Below, one piece after another: positions 42,390 to 50,385 of a stretch of DNA of 64,000 nt. The notes beneath the pieces were generated by a model that was not told the DNA's origin, did not search any database, and saw only the letters and a program-made list of their open reading frames with translations. The stretch is from contig NZ_CP091740.1 in NCBI RefSeq assembly GCF_022014595.1, positions 682,001 to 746,000 of the forward strand, written 5' to 3'. This DNA is from Solitalea lacus. GTDB lineage: Bacteria > Bacteroidota > Bacteroidia > Sphingobacteriales > Sphingobacteriaceae. Positions within the stretch are counted from its first letter, which is position 1. Each line of letters opens with the position of its first letter. Both the position numbers and the translations under genes were made by a program.

Positions 42390-43538
42390 TTATAAAGCTC
42401 TAACGCCTTCGCCAATTGCGCTTTTAAATACTGATGGTTTATAACCAATCTTATCATTGTAATACGCTTCTAATTCAGAAGTAAACTTATCGAACTTATT
42501 GCTTTTTACCAGAGCAATAGCACAACCGCCAAAACCGGCTCCTGTCATACGAGCACCTAACACATCAGTGTTTTTCTTGCAATATTCAACAACAGTATCC
42601 AACTCTTGACCTGTTACTTCATATAAATTACGGAGTGAATCATGTGAAGCATACATCAACTTTCCGAATGATTCTAAATCGCTTTTTGACATGGCCTCAA
42701 TTGATTTATATACACGCTCATTTTCGGCTACAACGTGCTGAGCACGTTTTGCGATAGTGAAGCTTTTAATTAAATCTAAATGAGCATCAAGTTGAAGAGA
42801 ATTTAAATCACATAAATGCTGAATTTCAAGCTGTTTTTGCAAGTCGGCTAATGCGGTACGGCATTCGGTAAAACGCTCGTTATATTTTGATTCTGCAAGT
42901 TTTCTTGGCTTGTTTGTGTTGATAATGGCTAAAGAATACTCTCCCAAATTAAAAGGAACTGCATTATATTCAATTGTGTCACAGTTAAGTTCTAAAGCCT
43001 TGTCTTTCTCGCCGAACGCAACCGCAAACTGGTCCATAATGCCGCAGTTTACACCTATAAACTCATTTTCGGCCTGCTTTGCAATTTTAACTAGGTCAAG
43101 TTTGTTAATTCCTAACTTAAAGATCCGGTCGAAAGCATAAGCTGTAAGTACTTCAATGGAGGCTGAAGACGACAAGCCTGCTCCGGTCGGTAAGTTACCG
43201 TAAAACAATAAATCAAGACCTTCAAACTTATGGTTTTTGCTTAACAGGTGAATAACACCTAGTGGATAATTATACCAGTCTTTTCCTGATTTAGTGTATG
43301 AATCTGCTAAAATAATATCAGCTTTTTCTTCAAAATTGAGACTTCTAAAACGGAGAGTTCCTGTGTTGTTACGTGCTACAAGCAAATGTGATCCCAAGGA
43401 AATTGCACATGGAAGCACTTTCCCACCATTGTAATCAATATGCTCTCCAATTAAATTTACCCTTCCTGGGCAGAAAAAATGATGTTCAACTTCTTTTTCA
43501 AATACTTTCTCAAATTCAATGTTCAACTTATTCTCCAT
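42390..43538 (-). CDS. galK: Galactokinase
   Basis: A 382-residue GHMP kinase of the Leloir pathway that phosphorylates alpha-D-galactose at C1. The N-terminal galactokinase signature is FFCPGRVNLIGEHIDYNGGKVLP, the ATP loop is LPTGAGLSSSASIEVLTA, and the C-terminal motif is GARMTGAGFGGCAIAL. The catalytic Asp lies in FIGVNCGIMDQFAVA. Divergent from galM with 63 nt between start codons and a dyad in that space. galT and galE are not present. Confidence 0.95.
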   Translation of the reverse strand: MENKLNIEFEKVFEKEVEHHFFCPGRVNLIGEHIDYNGGKVLPCAISLGSHLLVARNNTGTLRFRSLNFEEKADIILADSYTKSGKDWYNYPLGVIHLLSKNHKFEGLDLLFYGNLPTGAGLSSSASIEVLTAYAFDRIFKLGINKLDLVKIAKQAENEFIGVNCGIMDQFAVAFGEKDKALELNCDTIEYNAVPFNLGEYSLAIINTNKPRKLAESKYNERFTECRTALADLQKQLEIQHLCDLNSLQLDAHLDLIKSFTIAKRAQHVVAENERVYKSIEAMSKSDLESFGKLMYASHDSLRNLYEVTGQELDTVVEYCKKNTDVLGARMTGAGFGGCAIALVKSNKFDKFTSELEAYYNDKIGYKPSVFKSAIGEGVRAL

Positions 43539-43555
43539 TTAATAATTATTACTAG

Positions 43556-43574
43556 TTTAGTTTGCCCAACTAAA
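43556..43574. promoter_or_regulatory. Seven-bp dyad in the galK/galM divergent promoter region
   Basis: TTTAGTT (43556-43562), five-nt spacer TGCCC, AACTAAA (43568-43574). It overlaps a minus-strand -7-like sequence TACTTTAG (43570-43577) for galK. It could be an operator or simply two facing promoter elements. Confidence 0.4.
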
Positions 43575-43601
43575 GTATGACATTTTTTAAAAATTTGTTA
43601 A

Positions 43602-44651
43602 ATGAAAATAATTAGAGAGATAATTAACAGCACCAGCGATCAGAATAATTTAGAATTACTTAGTTTAATTAATAAAAAACAAACAACGGTTAAAATAACT
43701 AACCTTGGTGGAATTATTACTTCAATTTTATTTAACGATAAGAACGGTCAACCTGTTGATATTGTACTAGGTTTTGATAATATAAACGATTATTGCTCGG
43801 AAGAGTACCATAGCAATTACCCATATTTTGGAGCAGTTATTGGACGGTACGCTAATCGTATAAAAAATGGACGTTTTCAAATTGATGGGGTAACGTATCA
43901 GGCAGCACAAACCAATGGTAGCGATTGTTTGCATGGAGGAGTTGAGGGATTTGATAAGAAGGTATGGGAAATTGTTGAGGTTGCTGAAGTGCCTGTTGGG
44001 CGGGTTAAAATGAAATATATTAGCCCTGATGGAGAGGAAAGTTTTCCAGGAGAACTTACCGTTTATCTTACCATAACTTTAACAGAGGATGATGAGATTG
44101 GAATTGAATTTGAATCGACGACAGATAAACCTACTGCTGTAAACCTTACCCATCATGGATATTTCAATTTGAACGGAGGAGAAGGCGCTATTGGCGGGCA
44201 TTTGCTTAAGTTAAATTCATCTAATTACCTTGAGCAAGATGATAATTTTGTGACTACAGGTAATTTGATTAATGTAATGGGTACAACGCATGATTTTACA
44301 AAGGAACGTACGATTGATCGTGATTGGGATCCAAGCGAGGGTTATGATCAAACATTTGTGATTGATAAAGAAACAGCCGGGTTGGAGTTAGCTGCAAAGG
44401 CTCGGTCTGAAAAAACAGGTATTGTATTTGAAGTCCATACGACTGATCCTGTGGTACATTTATATTGCGGAAAGTATATTGCTCCATTAAAAGGGAAGAA
44501 TAATGTGCAATATGGACCGTTTTCAGCCTTTTGCTTAGAAACGCAAGTGCATCCTAATGCGATCAATGTACCGTCGTTCCCAAATACAATTTTAAAACCG
44601 GGGGAAAAGGCATACAGTAAAACAGTGTATAAATTAAGTCATGTTAATTAA
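43602..44651 (+). CDS. galM: Aldose 1-epimerase (galactose mutarotase)
   Basis: A 349-residue beta-sandwich enzyme that interconverts alpha and beta anomers of galactose and glucose, feeding alpha-galactose to GalK. It contains VKITNLGGIITSILFND, PYFGAVIGRYANRIKNGRF, ACATNGSD-like GSDCLHGGVEGFDKKVWE with the catalytic His, VNLTHHGYFNLNGG and FCLETQVHPNAINVPSFP with the catalytic Glu. There is no signal peptide, so it is cytoplasmic. The next gene starts inside its last codons (11-nt overlap), suggesting coupled translation. Divergent from galK. Confidence 0.94.
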   Translation: MKIIREIINSTSDQNNLELLSLINKKQTTVKITNLGGIITSILFNDKNGQPVDIVLGFDNINDYCSEEYHSNYPYFGAVIGRYANRIKNGRFQIDGVTYQAAQTNGSDCLHGGVEGFDKKVWEIVEVAEVPVGRVKMKYISPDGEESFPGELTVYLTITLTEDDEIGIEFESTTDKPTAVNLTHHGYFNLNGGEGAIGGHLLKLNSSNYLEQDDNFVTTGNLINVMGTTHDFTKERTIDRDWDPSEGYDQTFVIDKETAGLELAAKARSEKTGIVFEVHTTDPVVHLYCGKYIAPLKGKNNVQYGPFSAFCLETQVHPNAINVPSFPNTILKPGEKAYSKTVYKLSHVN

Positions 44652-45156
44652 GCTTAGGCAATTTGAGTTAAGACCATGGCAAAAAGACGATGCCGTTTCG
44701 CTGGCTGAGAATGCCAATAATAAAGCGATTTGGGATAACTTGCGGGACTCTTTTCCTTATCCTTATACTATTAAGGATGCAGAAGAGTGGATTGCTAAGA
44801 ATGAATTAATAAATCCGGCTACCAATATGGCTATTGTTATTAATGGTGCAGCTGTTGGGAGTATTGGGGTGTGTTTAAAAGAAGATGTTGCCCGAATAAA
44901 TGCTGAAATTGGTTTCTGGCTTGGTGAAAAGTATTGGAATAGAAGTATTATGACGGATGCTGTTACGGCATTCATTGATTATGTTTTTGACAATTTCGAT
45001 ATTGTGAGAATATATGCGGAAGTATTTGAATACAACCAAGCTTCAATTAGTGTGCTAAAAAAGGCGGGATTTATTGAAGAAGCTATTTTAAGGTTTAGCA
45101 TAATCAAAAATGATGAAATTATGGATGCTTACGTGCTCTCCATATTAAAAGATTAG
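44641..45156 (+). CDS. GNAT-family N-acetyltransferase (RimJ/RimL-like)
   Basis: A 171-residue acetyl-CoA-dependent acetyltransferase. It opens FELRPWQKDDAVSLAENANN, then shows AVGSIGVCLKEDVARINAEIGFWLGEKYWNRSIMTDAV (the acetyl-CoA-binding region with the WNRSIMTDA pyrophosphate loop) and VFEYNQASISVLKKAGF, the usual C-terminal motif. The family includes ribosomal-protein and antibiotic acetyltransferases; the target is not predictable. Its ATG lies 11 nt inside galM, so it is probably translated from the galM message although a metabolic link is not obvious. Confidence 0.87.
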   Translation: MLIKLRQFELRPWQKDDAVSLAENANNKAIWDNLRDSFPYPYTIKDAEEWIAKNELINPATNMAIVINGAAVGSIGVCLKEDVARINAEIGFWLGEKYWNRSIMTDAVTAFIDYVFDNFDIVRIYAEVFEYNQASISVLKKAGFIEEAILRFSIIKNDEIMDAYVLSILKD

Positions 45157-45166
45157 GCATGAAACA

Positions 45167-45196
45167 AAAAAGGAGGTTGTGTTAAACCTCCTTTTT
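45167..45196. terminator. Bidirectional terminator between GNAT and MBL genes
   Basis: AAAAAGGAGGTT-type arm (from 45167) pairs with AACCTCCTTTTT (45185-45196) around a six-nt loop; the minus-strand gene stops three nt away. Confidence 0.85.
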
Positions 45197-45198
45197 AA

Positions 45199-45930
45199 TT
45201 ATTGTTCCATATAGTTTTCTTTGCTGAGCTCTGAGACAGCACTTCCGTTAGTGCTAAGGTTTATCCACTGACCAACATTTAATAAATGGAGTTCCTTACC
45301 ATTAGAAGTAAAAAGCTCTTTGGCCTTATCATGGTCAATTACAATATAACCGAAAGTATCATAGTGAACTCCAATTATTTGGTCGCAGCTAAGCATGTTA
45401 GCAGCCATTAGGGCTTGCTCTGTGTCCATGGTGAAATTATCCCCAATAGGTAAAATGGCCCAGCTTATATTATGCATTTTGCCAAAAAGTTCCATGTCAG
45501 AGAATAGAGCTGTATCACCCGAATAATAAATTGATTTTCCTTCAATTGTTATTATAAAACCTCCTGCGGCACCGCCATAACTACCATCAGCAAAGCTGCT
45601 GCTATGCATTGCTTGAACCATTTTTACCTGTCCAAAGTCAAAATTCCATTTTCCCCCGAAATTCATAGGATGGCCTTCAAAGCCAAGTTTTTGGTAATGA
45701 CTAACTATTTCAAACGAAGAGATGATTTTGGCCCCGGTGTTTCTGGCAATAAACTCAACATCAGCTGTATGGTCACTATGGGCATGAGAAATAAGGATAT
45801 AGTCTGCCTTTATACTGTTTATATCAATATTTTTTGCAAGTTCGTTGCCGGTTATAAAAGGGTCGAACAAAAGTGATTTTCCTTCAGTTTCAATTAAAAA
45901 GCAAGAATGGCCAAAATAAGTGAACTTCAT
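45199..45930 (-). CDS. Metal-dependent hydrolase, UPF0173-like MBL fold
   Basis: A 243-residue metallo-beta-lactamase-fold protein of the UPF0173/YtkL type. The motif MKFTYFGHSCFLIETEGKSLLFDPFI opens the fold. LISHAHSDHTADVEF gives HxHxDH metal ligands, YYSGDTALFSDM another Asp, and IIGVHYDTFGYIV the last His. Such proteins are thought to hydrolyse phosphoester or thioester bonds; no substrate is established. It is downstream of an AhpD-like gene on the same strand, with a 65-nt gap. Confidence 0.86.
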   Translation of the reverse strand: MKFTYFGHSCFLIETEGKSLLFDPFITGNELAKNIDINSIKADYILISHAHSDHTADVEFIARNTGAKIISSFEIVSHYQKLGFEGHPMNFGGKWNFDFGQVKMVQAMHSSSFADGSYGGAAGGFIITIEGKSIYYSGDTALFSDMELFGKMHNISWAILPIGDNFTMDTEQALMAANMLSCDQIIGVHYDTFGYIVIDHDKAKELFTSNGKELHLLNVGQWINLSTNGSAVSELSKENYMEQ

Positions 45931-45995
45931 AGTTTGTGTTGTTTATTGGTTTAATTTACAAATACTTGAATTCAAAAGAGATAATAATTCAATAA

Positions 45996-46340
45996 TTATT
46001 GCTCATTCAATTCATCCCAAAACTCTATAGCTCTACGGTAGTGAGGGATAACTATAGAGCCTCCAACCAGCATTGCAATCATAAAGGTTTCGTTCATCTC
46101 CTCATGATTAACACCTGCTTCTTTACATTTGCCAAGATGGTATTTTATGCAATCGTCGCAACGTAATACCATTGAGGCCACTAATCCCAGCAACTCCTTA
46201 GTTTTAACATTTAAAGCTCCTTCGGCATAAGAAGAAGTATCAAGGGCATAAAAACGCTTAATATTGGTGTTTGCGGTTTCCATAACCCGCTCGTTCATTC
46301 GCGTGCGGTAGTCGTTAAATTCTTCAATTAATTTTCCCAT
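45996..46340 (-). CDS. Carboxymuconolactone decarboxylase / AhpD-like protein
   Basis: A 114-residue all-helical protein. The redox motif CDDCIKYHLGKCKEAGV (CxxC followed by His) is that of AhpD-type alkylhydroperoxidases, and the C-terminal MLVGGSIVIPHYRRAIEFWDEL is typical of small CMD proteins. It probably acts as a thiol-disulfide/peroxidase partner rather than a decarboxylase, given the CxxC. Between an ATL gene (39-nt gap upstream) and an MBL hydrolase on the minus strand; the three may share a transcript. Confidence 0.85.
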   Translation of the reverse strand: MGKLIEEFNDYRTRMNERVMETANTNIKRFYALDTSSYAEGALNVKTKELLGLVASMVLRCDDCIKYHLGKCKEAGVNHEEMNETFMIAMLVGGSIVIPHYRRAIEFWDELNEQ

Positions 46341-46379
46341 GTATCAATCTTTCTATTTACTCCTTAACTTATTTTTGTT

Positions 46380-46712
46380 TTACAATAACTCTATGGTAGG
46401 GTCCCAAAAATGTTTTTTAAACTGTTGGATTTTGTCATTCACTACTATGATTCCTTCACTACTTAGGAGTTCTTCCATTAATGTTGGGGTACCAAAATGT
46501 ATTTTGCCGGTTAAAAGACCGGAACTATTTACTACCCGGTGAGCTGGAATCGGGGGGATTGCATTTGAGGCGGCATGCATTGCCCAGCCTACCATTCTCG
46601 ATGAATTTGCCATGCCTAAAAATTTTGCTATTGCTCCATAAGAGGTAACTTTTCCGGGAGGTATTAGCCGAACAACATCAAATACTTTCTCAAAAAAATT
46701 AGGGTCTTTCAT
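46380..46712 (-). CDS. Alkyltransferase-like (ATL) DNA repair protein
   Basis: A 110-residue protein with the DNA-binding fold of O6-alkylguanine transferases: VFDVVRLIPPGKVTSYGAIAKFLG and SSRMVGWAMHAASN. The active site PCHRV of MGMT reads IPAHRVV, so the acceptor Cys is replaced by Ala57 (codon GCT, read directly). ATL proteins with Trp or Ala here cannot transfer alkyl groups; they flip and hold O6-alkylguanine and hand it to nucleotide excision repair. It is divergent from the PhnX-like gene, with a large dyad between them that could regulate either. Confidence 0.9.
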   Translation of the reverse strand: MKDPNFFEKVFDVVRLIPPGKVTSYGAIAKFLGMANSSRMVGWAMHAASNAIPPIPAHRVVNSSGLLTGKIHFGTPTLMEELLSSEGIIVVNDKIQQFKKHFWDPTIELL

Positions 46713-46738
46713 TAGTTTGCTGTTTAGTATTTGTAAAT

Positions 46739-46769
46739 TTCACATAAACTTAATCTCTGTTTATGTGAA
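46739..46769. promoter_or_regulatory. Perfect 11-bp dyad (putative operator)
   Basis: TTCACATAAAC (46739-46749), nine-nt spacer, GTTTATGTGAA (46759-46769), exact complements. It lies between divergent start codons, so it is not a terminator for either gene. Its right arm covers a possible -33 element (TGTG, 46764-46767) 19 nt before the -7 box at 46787. Confidence 0.6.
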
Positions 46770-46786
46770 CAAATAAATTGAACTTT

Positions 46787-46794
46787 TAATTTTG
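46787..46794 (+). promoter_or_regulatory. Bacteroidota -7 box (TAATTTTG) for the PhnX-like gene
   Basis: TAATTTTG matches TAnnTTTG, 42 nt before the ATG at 46837. It overlaps an in-frame GTG at 46792, which argues against that GTG as the true start. Confidence 0.55.
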
Positions 46795-46836
46795 GTGTTT
46801 ATAAATAGTAAACTTTATTTAGTAGCTCAAATTATA

Positions 46837-47523
46837 ATGGGTATAAAATTAGTAGTTTTTGATATTGCTGGCACTACACTGCACGATGAATCAAATGTAG
46901 CCATTTGTTTGCAAGAGGCATTGGCTGCTCACGAGGTTAATGTATCAATTGAGGAGGTAAATGTGGTTATGGGTTATGCCAAGCCATTCGCCATTACAGA
47001 ATTATTAAAGCTAAAAAATGATTCACGTTGTATTAACGTAACTTTTATTGATGAAGTGCATGCCGATTTTGTAAGCCGAATGATAAATCATTATAAGTAT
47101 AATGATGCAATAAAGGAGAAACCATATGCTACGGAAATTTTTTCTTTACTACGGCAAAATGGAATAAAAGTAGCACTTGACACAGGGTTTGACAGACAGA
47201 TAACTGACGTGATTTTGGAACGAATGAATTGGAAAAGCTCTACATTAATTGATGTTACCCTGTGCAGTGATGAAGTGCGTTATGGAAGGCCTTATCCATA
47301 CATGATTTTTAAAGCGATGGAAGCCACCGGCATTGCAAGTACGCAAGAGGTTGCAAAGGTTGGAGATACACTTTCAGATTTAGAGGAAGGTGCTAATGCA
47401 GCCTGTCGTTATGTAATTGGAGTTACAAGCGGAGCTTATTCTGCAGATGAACTAAAGGAAGGGCCTTATACCCATTTAGTAGAGTCATTGAAGGAGTTAG
47501 AAACCATTTTCAGTTTAAAATGA
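46837..47523 (+). CDS. Phosphonatase-like HAD hydrolase (PhnX-like)
   Basis: A 228-residue HAD-superfamily enzyme with the phosphonatase-type cap. Motif I is VVFDIAGTTLHD: nucleophile Asp9, with Ala-Gly-Thr-Thr instead of the usual second Asp, as in phosphonoacetaldehyde hydrolase. The cap has VVMGYAKPFAI, where Lys49 lines up by eye with the Schiff-base Lys of PhnX (MGLLK). Later motifs are VALDTGFDR, GRPYPYMIFKAMEATG and KVGDTLSDLEEGANA. It may cleave a carbon-phosphorus bond in a phosphonoacetaldehyde-like substrate, or belong to the PhnX sister group with a slightly different one. It faces an MFS transporter and FAD-oxidase pair that fits an aminophosphonate pathway. Confidence 0.85.
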   Translation: MGIKLVVFDIAGTTLHDESNVAICLQEALAAHEVNVSIEEVNVVMGYAKPFAITELLKLKNDSRCINVTFIDEVHADFVSRMINHYKYNDAIKEKPYATEIFSLLRQNGIKVALDTGFDRQITDVILERMNWKSSTLIDVTLCSDEVRYGRPYPYMIFKAMEATGIASTQEVAKVGDTLSDLEEGANAACRYVIGVTSGAYSADELKEGPYTHLVESLKELETIFSLK

Positions 47524-47587
47524 GCTACTCAAAAAGTATAATTCCTACATAAATTCGATCTCTTTAACTTGTTATGTTTTAATAAAT

Positions 47588-47618
47588 AAGCCCGACAGTG
47601 AATAATGTTGTCGGGCTT
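47588..47618. terminator. Bidirectional terminator between PhnX-like and MFS genes
   Basis: AAGCCCGACA and TGTCGGGCTT are exact complements around an 11-nt loop, flanked by A-rich and T-rich sequence. Confidence 0.85.
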
Positions 47619-47645
47619 TGATTTTAAAATGGTATGTCCAAAAAA

Positions 47646-48953
47646 TTATGCCGATATGGGAGGAGCTATATCATCAACTAAAGAGTTTGGAATGCGTTCT
47701 TTTCTCCAGTAGAATACTAAAGCTGCCAACGCACTGATTATTGCTAAAACAGCTAATAGCTTAAATGCATCTGACCAACCTTGGTGTTCGGCAGTTACGC
47801 CTGTTAGCCAAACAGTAAGTGTTCCACCGGTATATCCCACGGCATCAATAATTCCTGAAGCAGTGGATGCACCCTTTTTTCCACCTAAATCCAATGAAAT
47901 GGCACCTGCTAAAAGTGAATATGGGCCAAGTAGCAATAAGCCAATTGCAGAAATTAATACAAGAGGTAAGGTGGCTGTTTCAAACTTATGAGCCATCAAA
48001 GGCAATAAAAAAGAAACAGATACTGTAGCAATTACGATCATTAATCCACGTTTTCCTTTAAAAACGGTGTCTGATAAGTATCCAGCCAGTAGAATTGACC
48101 CAACTCCACACAAAGGATACAAAGAGCTGAGTTTTGAAGCTTGTCCTTCAGACAAAGCTGCAGATTCAAACAAATAGGTTGGCAGCCAAAAATTAAATGC
48201 TTCCCGTATGCCCGTTAGTCCGAATGAAATAGTTAATACCAACCAAAAGGACTTACTTTTAAAGTAACAACGTATTAATTGGTTGAATGTCAGTTGTTCA
48301 TCGGAATTATCTGCTTCGGCAAATAAACTGGCTGGATTTGACTCGGGAGCAGTTAAGCCAATTTCTTCGGGTTTGTCTTTTAAAGTAAGGCTGATGATAA
48401 TCGCGATAATCAATAACATTGCTCCCGATACATAAAACAGTTGTTGCCATGAAAGATTATAGTTTACCAATTCTCCCAAAATGAGTTTGGCTGCAATATC
48501 ACCAACTAAATAACTCAAGCTCAAAAAGGCCATCGCCTTGCCATATGACTTATAGGAAATCCAGTTAGAAGTGGTTTTTACCAATCCTCCCCAGCCCATC
48601 GACTGGATAAAGCGGTTAAAAGACCAAGCTGTAATAAAAACAGCTATACCACTACCCAAACTAAAGAAGGCTGTTGCAAGTACTGCTCCCAACATGCCCC
48701 ATATAAAGATCTTTCTTCCACCCAGATAATCTCCTAATAAACCATTGATCACTTTGCCTATAACATAAAAAATCAACCCAACAGAAGAAATTTGACCGAT
48801 TACCTCTTTAGTGATTCCTTCATCACTGTATTCACGAATTATTAATGGAGCGGCAATTGATAAATTCGAACGGCATAGGTAGTAGCCACAATACCCAATG
48901 AAAAGGCTAAGCAGGGTTGTTCTGCTCCAAAACTTTGATGATTGATCAGTCAT
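47646..48953 (-). CDS. MFS transporter, organophosphate antiporter (OPA) type
   Basis: A 435-residue permease with about 12 membrane helices. The N-terminal FIGYCGYYLCRSNLSIAAPLI resembles the GlpT/UhpC group (OPA family), which exchanges organic phosphates for inorganic phosphate. Helix 4-5 sequence FNRFIQSMGWGGLVKTTSNWI is typical of that family. A cytoplasmic loop with TLKDKPEEIGLTAPESNPA joins the two halves. Its stop-start junction with the upstream FAD-oxidoreductase gene is two nt, so the two are co-transcribed. In this context the cargo may be an aminophosphonate, but this is inferred. Confidence 0.85.
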   Translation of the reverse strand: MTDQSSKFWSRTTLLSLFIGYCGYYLCRSNLSIAAPLIIREYSDEGITKEVIGQISSVGLIFYVIGKVINGLLGDYLGGRKIFIWGMLGAVLATAFFSLGSGIAVFITAWSFNRFIQSMGWGGLVKTTSNWISYKSYGKAMAFLSLSYLVGDIAAKLILGELVNYNLSWQQLFYVSGAMLLIIAIIISLTLKDKPEEIGLTAPESNPASLFAEADNSDEQLTFNQLIRCYFKSKSFWLVLTISFGLTGIREAFNFWLPTYLFESAALSEGQASKLSSLYPLCGVGSILLAGYLSDTVFKGKRGLMIVIATVSVSFLLPLMAHKFETATLPLVLISAIGLLLLGPYSLLAGAISLDLGGKKGASTASGIIDAVGYTGGTLTVWLTGVTAEHQGWSDAFKLLAVLAIISALAALVFYWRKERIPNSLVDDIAPPISA

Positions 48954-48955
48954 GA

Positions 48956-50110
48956 TTATGCTATCGCGACAGAACCGTAAAATTTTTCAATGATATCATG
49001 CGTCATTCCAAAGGAAAGAGTCATTCCGGCTCCACCCATGCCATTAATAATCATAACATCCTTTTCTGGCTCAACTATCAGTTCGGTGTTGCCATTTTTT
49101 AGCTTTGGATATATACCATGCCATGATTGAGCAATTTGAAGCTTAGGAAAATGTGCAAACGAATTGAGGTACTCGAGAATTAGCTGATTGATGAACGTTT
49201 TGTCAAACGGATCAAACGAAAGGCCGTACTCATGTGAATCGCCGAGGGTTAGTTCGCCTTCGCCGTTCTGGGAAACCAAAACATGAATGCCCCATTTAAC
49301 GTATTCAGCCATTTCAGATTCAAAACGTTTTTTTAGGACTTCAAGGGTTTTACAATGACTGAACGAGGCGTAATGAGCCAATGTTAATCCTGCACAAAGA
49401 GCAGGGCCAAGTTTCCAATTATCAGGTTGCCCTACAGTTCTAAGCATCTGAAGTTTGCATTTGGTGATGTTGCTATCTGCAAAGACCTCCGGGTAAAGTG
49501 TTTCAAAGTCAGCGCCACTACAAACAAATACCTTTTCAATATTCCAAACTTCATCTCTAGTTTCAATTTGTGGCATGTTGATCTGATTTACCGCCTGACC
49601 AAAACGCAGGATTACACCCAATTGCTCTAAGTACTTTGGTAACTCCCAAATTGCCTGGCGTGGATTCACCATTACCTCGACCGGACTAAACAGTGCACCT
49701 TTTAAACCTTCGGCCTTAACTGCAGGACTTTTTTGCAACACTTCACTGGGGGTAAATAAGGTGCAATCGTATCCGTTTTGCTGTGCAGTTGAAGCAAACT
49801 CCTCAATTACTGCGAGCTCATCGGCATGATGTACCAATTGGAGTGAACCAACCGGTTGCGCCTGTAGATCTGCCTTTTTAGCAAGTTCTAGCCAAATACT
49901 CCGGCTGCGCATCGCACGTTCATAATTAATTCCTGCTTTTTGTCCTATAGGCCAAACTAAACCAAAATTACGGCAACTGGCACTTACAGCCATTTCATTG
50001 CGTTCAAATAAAACTACCCGCTTCCCTTTTTTTGCTAAGTGGTAGGCTGTTGCTAAACCAACAATTCCGGCACCAATTACTGCAATTTCTGCATCCTGTA
50101 CTTTTTTCAT
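48956..50110 (-). CDS. FAD-dependent oxidoreductase (TIGR03364-like, glycine-oxidase fold)
   Basis: A 384-residue DadA/ThiO-type enzyme. The FAD-binding motif is VIGAGIVGLATAYHLAKKGKRVVLFER (residues 11-37), followed by SASCRNFGLVWPIGQ, and the C-terminal NGMGGAGMTLSFGMTHDII binds the flavin. The RNFG segment and overall layout match the family I know as TIGR03364, which is recurrently beside phosphonatase-like hydrolases and proposed to oxidatively deaminate an aminophosphonate. First gene of a two-gene operon with the OPA-type transporter; the HAD hydrolase lies just beyond. The aminophosphonate substrate is an inference from family and neighbours. Confidence 0.85.
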   Translation of the reverse strand: MKKVQDAEIAVIGAGIVGLATAYHLAKKGKRVVLFERNEMAVSASCRNFGLVWPIGQKAGINYERAMRSRSIWLELAKKADLQAQPVGSLQLVHHADELAVIEEFASTAQQNGYDCTLFTPSEVLQKSPAVKAEGLKGALFSPVEVMVNPRQAIWELPKYLEQLGVILRFGQAVNQINMPQIETRDEVWNIEKVFVCSGADFETLYPEVFADSNITKCKLQMLRTVGQPDNWKLGPALCAGLTLAHYASFSHCKTLEVLKKRFESEMAEYVKWGIHVLVSQNGEGELTLGDSHEYGLSFDPFDKTFINQLILEYLNSFAHFPKLQIAQSWHGIYPKLKNGNTELIVEPEKDVMIINGMGGAGMTLSFGMTHDIIEKFYGSVAIA

Positions 50111-50255
50111 GTTTGTAAAATGAAGGGTTCTTTAGGTTTAGTAAATCTAGAAGATTCCTTCTCCTTTTATGAAAAACTAAACAATTTCAAAACTACTAAA
50201 TGGATGCTAATTGGCTTTTAATGAAGTAATAAGCTATTCCTGGTTTTAGTTATAA

Positions 50256-50263
50256 CAAAAGTA
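50256..50263 (-). promoter_or_regulatory. Bacteroidota -7 box (TACTTTTG) for the FAD oxidoreductase operon
   Basis: The minus strand reads TACTTTTG, matching TAnnTTTG, about 145 nt before the ATG at 50110. The 275-nt gap it lies in shows nothing else recognisable. Confidence 0.45.
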
Positions 50264-50385
50264 GGAAAGAAATAGGTTTAGTATTTGTAAACAATGGTTA
50301 AATTTTTGTTAATATTTTGTGAGGAAAACTTAAGCTAAAGGGGATGAAAAGAAGTGAAAGCGTAAATTCTTTAGAGGAATAAACT

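Noticed and set aside
46792-46836. GTG start 15 codons upstream for the PhnX-like protein
   Set aside because: The GTG overlaps the predicted -7 box TAATTTTG, and HAD homologues begin just before VVFDIAGTT, matching the ATG at 46837.
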